A stretch of 64,000 nt of DNA, taken from assembly GCA_046160485.1 (NCBI GenBank), contig JBJXGV010000068.1, forward strand, positions 68,001-132,000, in the 5' to 3' direction. The DNA comes from JBJXGV01 sp046160485. Lineage in GTDB: Bacteria > Orphanbacterota > Orphanbacteria > JBJXGV01. The notes under the pieces are model-generated. The model saw only the letters and a program-made list of their open reading frames with translations, ran no database searches and was not told the origin of the DNA. The position numbers were made by a program, and so were the translations under genes. Below, one piece after another: positions 1-8,009 of this stretch. Positions within the stretch are counted from its first letter, which is position 1. Each line of letters opens with the position of its first letter.

Positions 1-51
1 TGCGACCACGATCACGGCGGCGACGAGTGCGGATCCGTTGTTGCGGTTCAT
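1..51 (-). CDS. 5' end of a membrane-anchored, pilus-assembly-like protein (partial)
   Basis: Only the first 17 codons lie in the window; the gene continues past the left edge. The ATG at 51 follows GGAG with seven bases of spacing. The peptide begins MNRNNGSALVAAVIVVA: a short polar head, then Gly-Ser and a hydrophobic run. This is the pattern of PilX-like or other prepilin-type proteins, but it could equally be an ordinary signal anchor. The start is well supported; the function is a guess from 17 residues. Confidence 0.5.
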   Translation of the reverse strand, partial: MNRNNGSALVAAVIVVA

Positions 52-98
52 GCAGTCACTCCTTCCAGGATTGGGTGTCTTCGCGGGCGCGGCGGCGC

Positions 99-118
99 GG
101 GCCCGGCTACGCGGGCCC
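99..118 (-). terminator. GC hairpin downstream of the DM13-like gene
   Basis: GGGCCCG and CGGGCCC form a perfect seven-base-pair stem around a six-base loop, 35-54 bases past the DM13-like stop codon. There is no T-tract, so it may be a processing or pausing structure rather than an intrinsic terminator. Confidence 0.35.
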
Positions 119-152
119 CGCGGCGCGGCCCCTCGATACGAGACGCGGCCGT

Positions 153-563
153 TCAGATGACCGGCTTCTCGAATTTCGCCTCGCCGAGCAACACCTCCGC
201 GTACGCGCACCAGATCTGAACCTTCGCGATGTCCTTTACGTACGACGGAACGACGATCCGGTTGTGGAAGACGTCGCCCTTGATGACGAGGCGCTGAAGC
301 AGATAGGTGTTCCCCTTCGAATCGACGACCTGCCAGTGCGGCGCGGGTGCGTCGGGGATAACGAAGTCGCTCGAGAGCGTCAGCACGTGCATCCCGTTCT
401 CCTTGCTGTGGGTCGCCGTGCCCATGTTCGCCTTGACGCCTTCGAACTTGCCGGTCGTGTGTGCGTCCGCGGCGAGCGCGGCGGTGCCGGCGAAGAGGCC
501 GAGCGCCGCGATCGACGCAACGAGCGAAGCGCGCATCCAGTTGAAGCCGAGTGCGGTGAGCAT
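153..563 (-). CDS. Secreted DM13-domain-like protein
   Basis: The product has 136 residues. Residues 1-32 are a signal peptide: Arg near position 11, a hydrophobic core, and an Ala-rich cleavage region ending around ALAADA. The mature part looks like a compact DM13-type beta domain: a GKFEGV-like opening, a central LTLSSDF strand, a PSYVKD loop and the late motif VQIWCAYAEVLLGEA, where DM13 proteins carry a conserved Trp-Cys. DM13 domains are proposed to be redox or electron-transfer modules, so an extracytoplasmic redox role is possible but unproven. The ATG at 563 has a strong AGGAGG eight bases upstream. The family call rests on motif resemblance only. Confidence 0.6.
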   Translation of the reverse strand: MLTALGFNWMRASLVASIAALGLFAGTAALAADAHTTGKFEGVKANMGTATHSKENGMHVLTLSSDFVIPDAPAPHWQVVDSKGNTYLLQRLVIKGDVFHNRIVVPSYVKDIAKVQIWCAYAEVLLGEAKFEKPVI

Positions 564-720
564 TGTCTTTGTTCCTCCTGTGGTGCGGGGTGCGTTGCGT
601 GCGCCGCCGGTTCTGGAATCGACTGGCCGCGCGGCGTGTGACGTGCATTCACGCAGCAGAAGGAGGAGTCACGCAAAAAGGTTCCCGGAGATTCCCGGAT
701 ACGACGCGGAGGGGACCGCG

Positions 721-1431
721 TTAGACGGGTGCGCGGGCGGCGGGATCGGTCTCCGCCGTCAGACGCGGGTCATTCGGGATGATCGTACTCGCCGTGGCGC
801 GCGGGTCGTCTTCGGCGAAGTGAATTCGCTGAGCGGCGAAGTAGATCGTCTCGTACGCACGGACGGTGGCGGCCCTCGAGAGCGCCTCTTGTCGGCGGTG
901 GATTGCGCGTTCGAGCGCCGTCTCGAAGGTGCACGCGAGCCAAGCGGAGGCATCGAAGTGCCGCCGGTGAGTTCTCTTCAACAAGAAGATGCCCTCGAGC
1001 AGGATCACGTCGACATCTTCGAAATCGATCGCGTGCCGGCGAAATGCGGTCGCCGTCTCGTCGACACGGTCGATGACGGCGTGGCACGAGCTGGTTGCTT
1101 GAAGCGGCAGCACGACGTCACGAAAGAGGGACTCGAAACGGATGGCGCGTTCGTAGAAGTTCGCCGCGGGACGGAGCGCGTCGAAACGTTTCGCGGGGAG
1201 ATTCAGCCACAGATCCGCGCTGAGTCCGGCGACGTTGATGTTACGCGCTTCGAGCCGCCGAGCGAGGTCGCGTGCGACGAAGCTCTTCCCCGATCCGTCG
1301 ATTCCCGTCAGCGCCACCAGAAAGCTGCGCCGAATCGGTGCAGTCTGCCGGCGCCGCACCGCGATCGCGTCCGCGAATGCGTCGAGGTGAGCGTCGAGAG
1401 TGTCGATGCGAATCGCGGGGTCGCCTGCCAT
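721..1431 (-). CDS. Uridine-kinase-like P-loop NTPase
   Basis: The product has 236 residues. A Walker A motif, GIDGSGKS, sits at about residues 43-50, after an N-terminal helix. A hydrophobic strand followed by an acidic residue, VDVILLEGIFLL, is the usual second core motif of the uridine kinase/phosphoribulokinase fold, and an Arg-rich lid (around HRRHFDASAW) follows. Members phosphorylate uridine or related small hydroxyl substrates with ATP in the cytosol; the substrate here cannot be read. The length is normal for the family. There is only a poor ribosome site, because GGAG directly abuts the ATG. It lies 56 bases downstream of the MEMO1-family gene and may be co-transcribed with it. Confidence 0.75.
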   Translation of the reverse strand: MAGDPAIRIDTLDAHLDAFADAIAVRRRQTAPIRRSFLVALTGIDGSGKSFVARDLARRLEARNINVAGLSADLWLNLPAKRFDALRPAANFYERAIRFESLFRDVVLPLQATSSCHAVIDRVDETATAFRRHAIDFEDVDVILLEGIFLLKRTHRRHFDASAWLACTFETALERAIHRRQEALSRAATVRAYETIYFAAQRIHFAEDDPRATASTIIPNDPRLTAETDPAARAPV

Positions 1432-1487
1432 CTCCGAGGTCTGATGCGATGCGCGCGGAATCGTTTCGCCGCGGCGCGGCGCGCACG

Positions 1488-2786
1488 TTAGGAGAACGCG
1501 AGGCTAGCGAAGGTGACGGCGGACTGCGCCTTCTCGTCGGCGTGCTGCTCGTAGCGAAGGAGTTTGCCTTCGGCGAGCGGGAGCGCGCGCAGAAGCGTGT
1601 AGATCGCGGGGAAGCCGTCGACGCGGCGCGAGTCGAAGTCCTTCGCGATCGCGGCGAGGAGCGCGTCGGGGTCGCGCGCGGCGGCGGCGTCGAGGAACGC
1701 GCGATCTTCGCGCTCGACGTAGGCCAGAAAGTCCGCGTCGATCGCGCGCGAGTCGCCGAAGCGTGCGCCGATGTGCGCGAGATCGACGCTCGCGATCACC
1801 GCGACGTCGTCGCCGCGCCGAGTGAGCGCGCCGCCGAGCGCGGCGACGCGCGCGTCTTCCTCCGGGCGCTTGCCCGCCGCGAGCATCTCTTCGAATCCGC
1901 CGACGAGAATCGGCACGATCGTGACGCCGAGGCCGAGAATCTGCTGAAGGAAGAGCACGGGAAACTCGATCGAGTGTTCGGTGCGGTGCGCGAACTCGTC
2001 CGCGGTGATGTCGAACGGGAGGTTGCGCGCAAGGTCGTCGAGAAACTCGTGGTCTGTCATCGTGACGCCGAGCGGCGTCGCGAAATCCTTGCGCGTCGCG
2101 GCGAAGAGGTTCTCGGCGCCGGCGTGCGCGACGCCGAGGATCACGAACGTGCGCGCGTCGGTCGACTCGAGGAGCGCCTTGTATGCGTGCGCGATGCACG
2201 GCCCGCCCGCGCGCAGATCGATGTGCGGCGCGACGATCGCGCGCACGCGCGCGCTCGATGGCGCCTGCGAGGCCGCGCTCGCATCGACTGCATCGCCCGC
2301 GTAGCGCGCATCCCCGGCGCCGCCCGTGCGCTGCGCCCCGGCGCGCGACGGCGGAATCGGCGCCACCCCCGGACCGCGCGGATCGACGTAGAACGCCGCG
2401 AGCCACGCGCGCAGCTCCGCGGCGTCGGCCGGGTACGATTGCCCAGCGTGCGCCGCGCGCCGCACCGGCGCTTCGTGAAACTCGCGCACGATCTCCGCGA
2501 AGCGCGCATCGAATCGCGCGCCCTCGAGCAGAAGATGTTCATCGAGCGCGGCGATCAACTTCTCGAGCTGCTCGGAGTGAACGATGCCGCCGGTGCCGCG
2601 CGCGACTTCGAACTGGATGTCGCGCACCGAGTGTTCGCCGTCGAACCACGGGAGCACGCGTACCGCGCCGGGCGAAAGGACGAGCGTCTGCTCGCACACA
2701 CCGAGCGGATCGCGAATGAAAAGCCCATCGCCATCCGGCGCGGGGAGCAGCTCGACGTTGCGGAGCCGCGGCTTCTCGATGCTCAT
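1488..2786 (-). CDS. MEMO1 / AmmeMemoRadiSam protein B family
   Basis: The product has 432 residues. About 140 N-terminal residues form a separate region, followed by the MEMO fold. The fold starts at AGQSYPAD and continues through APHIDLRAGG, GVAHAGAENLF, RTEHSIEFP and SVDLAHIGARFG. The spaced histidines in these motifs match the metal-site positions of the MEMO1/LigB-like dioxygenase superfamily. The bacterial role is unknown; family members often sit near AMMECR1 and radical SAM genes, which are not in this window. The start at 2786 overlaps the preceding hydratase stop as ATGA, implying translational coupling. An Ala/Arg-rich linker near residues 180-200 looks like a lineage-specific insertion. 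Confidence 0.85.
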   Translation of the reverse strand: MSIEKPRLRNVELLPAPDGDGLFIRDPLGVCEQTLVLSPGAVRVLPWFDGEHSVRDIQFEVARGTGGIVHSEQLEKLIAALDEHLLLEGARFDARFAEIVREFHEAPVRRAAHAGQSYPADAAELRAWLAAFYVDPRGPGVAPIPPSRAGAQRTGGAGDARYAGDAVDASAASQAPSSARVRAIVAPHIDLRAGGPCIAHAYKALLESTDARTFVILGVAHAGAENLFAATRKDFATPLGVTMTDHEFLDDLARNLPFDITADEFAHRTEHSIEFPVLFLQQILGLGVTIVPILVGGFEEMLAAGKRPEEDARVAALGGALTRRGDDVAVIASVDLAHIGARFGDSRAIDADFLAYVEREDRAFLDAAAARDPDALLAAIAKDFDSRRVDGFPAIYTLLRALPLAEGKLLRYEQHADEKAQSAVTFASLAFS

Positions 2787-4774
2787 GCGATTCCGAGTTC
2801 CTGGCGCACGACGGCCTCGGCGCCGCCCGCGACGACGAGCCGCTGCGCGACGGGCGAGAGCGCCGCGAACGCGAACGCCGCGCCGCCGTAGCGAATCTCG
2901 CCGAGCGCGAAGTCGATCTCCGCGTCGCTCGCCGAGCGCATCGTGAGCTGCTTCGCCGCGATCGGCGCCGCGAACTCCGCCTTGAGCCCCTCGACGAGCG
3001 CCGGGCACTCGATCGTGATGTAGCCGTTGTTGAACGCGTTGCGCTGGTACGTCTGGTTGAGCGATCCGGCGACGACGAGTTGGAGGCCGCGATACTTGAG
3101 CGCCGTCGCCGCCTGCTCGCGCGACGACCCCGTCCCGAAGTTGTACGCGCCGACGAGAATATCGCCATCTTGCGCGATCGACTGAAACTCCGGGTCGTAG
3201 TTCTTCATCGTGACCGCGGCCATCTCGTCCGGCTTCATGTCGTCCTTGTACGTGTATTCCTTCCCGTAGATGCCGTCGGTGTTCATGTTGTCTTTCGGCA
3301 GGAAGAGGAGGCGGCCGCGCATCGTGCTCGGGAAGCCGGCGAGGATTTCGACGCTTGCGCGCGCCGCCGCGCCGCCGCCGCTCGCGCCTGCCGCACCACT
3401 CGCGTTCGCGCGCGCGTCCGCAACGATCTGCGCGACGAGCGGCTCCGCGCTGAAATCGCCCGGTCCCGTGATGTAGCCCGCCGCCGCGGACGCCGCGACG
3501 ACCGCCGGGCTCGCGATGTACGCGTCGCCCTCGCGCGATCCCATCCGCCCCTTGAAGTTTCTGTTCGTCGCGCTGATCGCCGTCTCGCCCGCCTCGACGG
3601 TGCCCTCGCCGAGTCCGATGCAGGGCCCGCAGCCGGAGGGCAGCGGCGTCGCGCCGGCGTCGAGGAGCGCGCCCCAGTGACCGAGCTGCTCCGCCTCGCG
3701 CTGCACGCTCGCCGACGCCGCGGCGAGATACATCTTCACGCCCGGCGCGATCTTCTTCCCGCGCAGCACCGCCGCCGCCTCCGCGAGATCCTCGAGCCGG
3801 CTATTCACGCACGAGAGCAGATACGCCTTGTGCACCGGCACGCGGCGCTTCGCGATCTCGGGCACCGAGACGATCGTCTTCACCTCGTTGGGGCCGGCGA
3901 CGTGCGGCACGACGCGCGACAGATCGAGTGCGAGCGTCTTCGCGTACTCGGCGCCGGCGTCTTCCGCGAGCGCGAACGCACGCCAGGCGCGCACGTCCGC
4001 CTCCGTGAAGCGCGCGCGCGCATCGCCTCGCGCCGCGAACATCCGCGCGCGCGCCACGAGATACGCCTCGAGCACGTCGTCGAACGGAAACCGTCCGCAC
4101 AACGCGCCCCACTCCGTCGTCATGTTCGAGATCGTCATGCGCTGATCCATCGAGAGCGCGCCGACGCCGTCGCCGACGAACTCGATCGCGGTGTTGAGAA
4201 CCTCGTCTTTGTTGAACGCGCCGATGAGCGCGATGATGACGTCCTTGCCGACGACGCCCGCGCGCAGCCGCCCGCGCAGTTCGACGCGCACGATCGGCGG
4301 CACCTGCCACCACGTCTCGCCCGTCGCCCAGATCGCGGCCGCGTCGGTACGCACGACGGGCGTCCCGATGCAGCCGAGCGCACCGTACAGGTTGGAGTGC
4401 GAATCGCTCCCGACGACGAACGTGTCGGGTGTCGCGTAACCCTCCTCCGCGATGATCTGGTGCCCGATGCCGCTCCCCGGCGGATAGAAGTCGATGCCGT
4501 GCTCCTTCGCGAACGCCGCGATCTTCGCGTACTTCGCAAGATTCTCCGGCGTCGTGTTCTGGATGTCGTGATCGATGCAGAACACCGGCTGGCGCGGATT
4601 GAAAATCTTCGTCGCGCCGATCGACTTGAACTTCGGAATCACGGCGCCGGTGTTGTCGTGCGTCATGACGTGCTTCGGGCGAACCTTCACGTAGTTGCCG
4701 GCGCGCACGCGCTGTCCCGCGGGCCAGCCGACGGCGTATCGCTCGGCGATCTTCTCGATGACGGTTTGCGGCAT
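2783..4774 (-). CDS. Aconitase-superfamily hydratase, homoaconitase-like, with fused large and small domains
   Basis: The product has 663 residues from this start. The N-terminal catalytic part contains FVVGSDSHSNLYGALG, TPVVRTDAAAIWATGE and two iron-sulfur ligand regions (SCVNSR, then GCGPCIGLGEG), as expected for a [4Fe-4S] hydro-lyase. The swivel domain is in the same chain and carries YNFGTGSSREQA. The motif set is closer to fungal-type homoaconitase/isopropylmalate-isomerase-like proteins than to classical aconitase, so the substrate (citrate, homocitrate or isopropylmalate type) is open. An in-frame ATG at 4801 exists. I prefer 4774 because GGAG lies six bases before it. The gene overlaps the MEMO1-family gene by four bases. 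Confidence 0.8.
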   Translation of the reverse strand: MPQTVIEKIAERYAVGWPAGQRVRAGNYVKVRPKHVMTHDNTGAVIPKFKSIGATKIFNPRQPVFCIDHDIQNTTPENLAKYAKIAAFAKEHGIDFYPPGSGIGHQIIAEEGYATPDTFVVGSDSHSNLYGALGCIGTPVVRTDAAAIWATGETWWQVPPIVRVELRGRLRAGVVGKDVIIALIGAFNKDEVLNTAIEFVGDGVGALSMDQRMTISNMTTEWGALCGRFPFDDVLEAYLVARARMFAARGDARARFTEADVRAWRAFALAEDAGAEYAKTLALDLSRVVPHVAGPNEVKTIVSVPEIAKRRVPVHKAYLLSCVNSRLEDLAEAAAVLRGKKIAPGVKMYLAAASASVQREAEQLGHWGALLDAGATPLPSGCGPCIGLGEGTVEAGETAISATNRNFKGRMGSREGDAYIASPAVVAASAAAGYITGPGDFSAEPLVAQIVADARANASGAAGASGGGAAARASVEILAGFPSTMRGRLLFLPKDNMNTDGIYGKEYTYKDDMKPDEMAAVTMKNYDPEFQSIAQDGDILVGAYNFGTGSSREQAATALKYRGLQLVVAGSLNQTYQRNAFNNGYITIECPALVEGLKAEFAAPIAAKQLTMRSASDAEIDFALGEIRYGGAAFAFAALSPVAQRLVVAGGAEAVVRQELGIA

Positions 4775-4845
4775 GGCGTTCTCCATGAAAGCGTGAGGCA
4801 TTCAATCCCGATGGCTCGGGCGGATGTTGCGGTTTTCGCGCGGAC

Positions 4846-4854
4846 ATTCTATCA
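4846..4854 (-). promoter_or_regulatory. Extended -10 element TGATAGAAT for the hydratase-MEMO1 pair
   Basis: Read on the minus strand, TGATAGAAT matches the extended -10 pattern TGnTANAAT, 71 bases before the preferred start of the hydratase. No clear -35 is visible. The same motif, with C in place of G, recurs elsewhere in the window. Confidence 0.5.
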
Positions 4855-4933
4855 GGCCGCGCGCGGGTGGGGTAGCGGCAGCGGCAGGCCGCGAGCGCTC
4901 AACGGGGTACGCCTCGACGCCCGCCGACTTCTA

Positions 4934-4962
4934 TTGCGGCGACCCGCCTGCGGCACTAAGCT
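4934..4962 (+). promoter_or_regulatory. Candidate promoter of the lipoprotein operon
   Basis: TTGCGG and TAAGCT are separated by exactly 17 bases, about 84 bases before the first lipoprotein gene. The same -10 hexamer with a TTG-type -35 at 17 bases occurs before the 5'-nucleotidase gene. Confidence 0.45.
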
Positions 4963-5045
4963 TTTCGCGGCCATCCAGCCCGCCGCTACCGCTCCGAATC
5001 GTCCCCTCCCGCGACGGAATCATTCACTCGAGAGGGAGGTGCCCC

Positions 5046-6020
5046 ATGCGATTCGCTCCATCCGTATTGATCGCGATCTTTCTGCTCTCAATCGCGTCGT
5101 GCGCTGACGACGAACCTCGCGTTCTCTCGCCCGCACCGGATCTCGCGCAGCTCTTTCCGAACGCCGACGCCAGTAAGTGGAGCTTCGACTTCGAGCAGCG
5201 CACGATCGCCTCGCCCCGGATGCGCGCGCTCGACGGGTTCGACATCTCGAATCCCGCCGCGATGGACCCTCTCGACATCGAGCGGCGTGTCTTGCAGCTG
5301 TTCCCCCTCCCAACTTCCAGTGTGTCGGTACGAAGCGGTGTGCTCGACCTGCGGCTCGACGGAGAGATGCCCACCGCCGCCGGCCCGAGGCAAAGTCTCG
5401 CGGCGTCACTCGTGTTCAACGGGAAGCGCGCCCCGATCGACATCTCGCCGCTGATGGCGCGCGTCCTCCGCGGCCGTCCCGATCTTCGCGCAGCCATGGT
5501 CGCGAACGGTCTCATTCCGCCAGAGGTTCATATCGCACACTGCATCAACGCCGGCCCACTCTTCACGCAAGGCGCGATCGCGTTCGAAGTCGGTGACGAT
5601 GCGATTGGGTATCTGTCATCGTGCGACAATGCGACGGGCGCCTGCGTGATTGCGTGCGAACCGCTGACGGCGAAAGCGTCATTCCGAACGCAACTCGTTC
5701 CCTCGATCGATCCAGCGATTTGGCAGTACGGCTGGGTGTTGGGCAATCGTACGGTCGAGACCGCTGCGGGAACATTCCGAGACGCCACCGCGCTCGTCTA
5801 CTTCTACGACTTTGGGTCCTGCCTCTTGCCGGTCAAAGGCGGCGACGATGTGGTGCCGTTTCATTCGTATGGGTTGAGCGTGCTCGTGTGCGCACCCGGT
5901 ATTGGGCCGGTGTACCAGCGTGGTATCGACGTACTCGCTCCCTGTGCGCCCGAGTTCGGCATGCGCGGAGAGATCGCGTGCCACGAGGCGACGCTGCGAG
6001 CGTATGATCTAGCGCCATAG
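5046..6020 (+). CDS. Lipoprotein of a tandem paralogous family (copy 1)
   Basis: The product has 324 residues and an N-terminal lipobox (LLSIASC, Cys at 19), so it should be a lipid-anchored envelope protein. It shares the family core of its neighbours: a Leu-x-Pro-Asn-x-Asp-x-(Ser/Asn)-x-Trp-(Ser/Thr)-Phe-Asp start near residue 37, a middle region with PLMARVLRGRPDLRA, a WQYGWVLGNR motif and a late GPVYQRGIDVL motif. Seven Cys residues in the second half are unusual for the family and may form disulfides. GGGAGG lies seven bases before the ATG. No known family is recognised; function unknown. Confidence 0.75.
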   Translation: MRFAPSVLIAIFLLSIASCADDEPRVLSPAPDLAQLFPNADASKWSFDFEQRTIASPRMRALDGFDISNPAAMDPLDIERRVLQLFPLPTSSVSVRSGVLDLRLDGEMPTAAGPRQSLAASLVFNGKRAPIDISPLMARVLRGRPDLRAAMVANGLIPPEVHIAHCINAGPLFTQGAIAFEVGDDAIGYLSSCDNATGACVIACEPLTAKASFRTQLVPSIDPAIWQYGWVLGNRTVETAAGTFRDATALVYFYDFGSCLLPVKGGDDVVPFHSYGLSVLVCAPGIGPVYQRGIDVLAPCAPEFGMRGEIACHEATLRAYDLAP

Positions 6021-6046
6021 GCTGGGGAGGCAAGGAGGCTGTGCGC

Positions 6047-6997
6047 GTGAGGTCGCGATTGCTGGTACGGAACGCGTTGGTTCTCGCGACACTCGCGGTG
6101 TCCGGCGTGGTTGGCTGCGTGTCCGGCAGCGGCCAACTCACGCCGGACGCGCCGGAGTCGCCGCTTCTGTCGCGCCTCTGGCCGAACGAAGACGGCAATT
6201 CGTGGAGCTACGACTACGTCAGCTACGTCGCGACCGAGACGCAAGAGGTGCCGGAGGCGATCGCGCGACCCGCGGATGAAATCTCCTACGCTGAAGTCGA
6301 AGCGCTTCTCCTGGCCGATGCGCCTCTCGCAGACACGGCTGCATATTTCCGAGCGGGGACGCTCGAGATGCGATTCGATGGCCGCATCGCGGTCAGAGCT
6401 GGATCGAAGCAGCGGCTCAGGGACACGCTCATCGTAGACGACGGCGCCCGAGCGGGTTCCCCAGTTCACGAGCGTGTGCCGCGCGCGCTTCGCAAAGCGC
6501 GCGACGACGCGTTTGCGCTGCTCGCGAATCCGACGCTTCTGTGGGGCTATTCCGCGTTCGAAAAGAAAGGCGACTGGATCGGTTTCTACGACGAAGCCCG
6601 GAGGGACTCAGCGTTCACGCTCATCAAGGCACCGATCGAGTCGGGGGAATTCTTTCGTCATCAATTCACACGTTGGGGGCTCTTCGATGAAACAATGGCG
6701 GAATACGCGTGGATCGCTGGGGGTCGCTCAATCGAGGCATCCAACGGCGTTCTCATTGAGGACGCCGTCGCAGTCATCTACGTGATCTATTGGAGAGTGA
6801 GCTACAACGAGGGTCCAGACCCCGGGGGAGTCAGCGACACCTACAGCGCGGTCATCACCTACTTCGCACCCGACATTGGGCCTGTTTACCATCGTTGGCT
6901 AGGGTTCTTTTCCACTGATCCGGCGCGGCCGGAGGTGCGCCGGACGCTGTACGCGGAGGCGAGGTTGCGCGAGTTCAGCGTGGAGGCGGAGCAGTGA
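6047..6997 (+). CDS. Lipoprotein of a tandem paralogous family (copy 2)
   Basis: The product has 316 residues with a lipobox (GVVGC) followed by a Ser/Gly linker. It shares the N-terminal LSRLWPNEDGNSWSYDY motif almost exactly with the next copy. It also shares LLWGYSAFEKKGDWIGFYDE, EYAWIAGGRS and a late DIGPVYHRWLGFF motif. I chose the GTG at 6047 because AGGAGG lies eight bases upstream; an in-frame GTG at 6041 would leave only two bases. It is 26 bases after copy 1, consistent with one operon. Function unknown. Confidence 0.72.
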   Translation: MRSRLLVRNALVLATLAVSGVVGCVSGSGQLTPDAPESPLLSRLWPNEDGNSWSYDYVSYVATETQEVPEAIARPADEISYAEVEALLLADAPLADTAAYFRAGTLEMRFDGRIAVRAGSKQRLRDTLIVDDGARAGSPVHERVPRALRKARDDAFALLANPTLLWGYSAFEKKGDWIGFYDEARRDSAFTLIKAPIESGEFFRHQFTRWGLFDETMAEYAWIAGGRSIEASNGVLIEDAVAVIYVIYWRVSYNEGPDPGGVSDTYSAVITYFAPDIGPVYHRWLGFFSTDPARPEVRRTLYAEARLREFSVEAEQ

Positions 6998-7076
6998 ATC
7001 GATGTGCGCGCGAGCGACAACAGTGGCGACGTCGCGTGATCCTGTCGCGTGCAGGAATTGACAGGAGGCTCGGACG

Positions 7077-8009
7077 ATGAAACTCGATCGGCGCGTGCTC
7101 ATGATCGCGCCGGTCGCGCTTGCATTCGCATCGTGCGGCGACGGCGGCGGCGGAACAATCACGCCGCTTCCCGAGGAAAGCGAACTCTCGCGCCTCTGGC
7201 CGAACGAAGACGGCAACTCGTGGACATTCGACTTCGTCACCTACATCGCGGACGAACCGCGTCCAATCCCGGAAGCGATCACGCGGCCGTACGAAGAGAT
7301 CGACTTCGCGGAGGTCGAAGCGCTCCTGATGGGCGACGCACCTTCCGCGGATGAGGCTGAATACTTCGAATCGGGCGCGCTCGAACTGCGCTTCGACGGT
7401 CGTATCGCGACAGCGGCGGGGCCGAAACAACACATCAGAGACACGCTGATCGTCGACACGGGAACGCGGGTCGGCGCGAGGCCGGTTTCGGTTGCGCGAC
7501 AATCGTTGCGCAAGACACGAGATGACGCATTCGCGCCACTCGCGATTCCCCCGATCGGCTGGGGCTATTCCGCGTTCGAGATGAAGGAGAACTGGATCGG
7601 TTTCTATTCCCAGTTCCTAGGAGCGGATTCAGCCTACACGCTCATTCAAGAACCGATTGCACCGGGCGCATTTTTCCGGCATCAAATCAACCCGGAGATG
7701 CTCGATGCAACGTGGGAGTACGGCTGGGTCGTCGGAGAACGCTCGATCGCCGCGTCTAACGGGTTCTACTTCCAAAACGCGATCGCGGTCGTCTACGTCA
7801 TCGACTGGGGCGAGTTCTTCGATCTTGGAAGCGGGGAGCGATATCGTGCCTACGGTGCGAGCATCCTCTACCTCGTGCCCAACGTCGGCCCCGTCTTTCA
7901 GCGCTCGATCGAGTTCTTTTCACCACCCGACAGAGAGCGACCGGAACTGCGAGAGGTGATTTACAGTGAGGCGAAATTGAACACATTCAGTGTGGAGGTC
8001 GCGCCATGA
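7077..8009 (+). CDS. Lipoprotein of a tandem paralogous family (copy 3)
   Basis: The product has 310 residues. The lipobox AFASC is followed by a Gly-rich linker, then LSRLWPNEDGNSWTFDF. It is the closest relative of copy 2: both carry the GWGYSAFEMKENWIGFY-type motif, and both share the two-part layout with a late NVGPVFQRSIEFF motif. AGGAGG stands eight bases before the ATG. The stop overlaps the start of the propeller lipoprotein gene by ATGA, so the two are translationally coupled. No enzymatic motif is visible. A beta-rich envelope protein is likely; function unknown. Confidence 0.75.
   Translation: MKLDRRVLMIAPVALAFASCGDGGGGTITPLPEESELSRLWPNEDGNSWTFDFVTYIADEPRPIPEAITRPYEEIDFAEVEALLMGDAPSADEAEYFESGALELRFDGRIATAAGPKQHIRDTLIVDTGTRVGARPVSVARQSLRKTRDDAFAPLAIPPIGWGYSAFEMKENWIGFYSQFLGADSAYTLIQEPIAPGAFFRHQINPEMLDATWEYGWVVGERSIAASNGFYFQNAIAVVYVIDWGEFFDLGSGERYRAYGASILYLVPNVGPVFQRSIEFFSPPDRERPELREVIYSEAKLNTFSVEVAP

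Noticed and set aside
3080..5107. A 675-codon plus-strand frame opposite the hydratase gene
   Set aside because: The hydratase on the minus strand has complete motifs, ribosome site and operon overlap. The plus frame is Arg-rich and without domains.
7056..7061. A perfect -35 TTGACA before lipoprotein copy 3
   Set aside because: No -10 follows at 15-19 bases, and it overlaps the Shine-Dalgarno region inside a probable operon.
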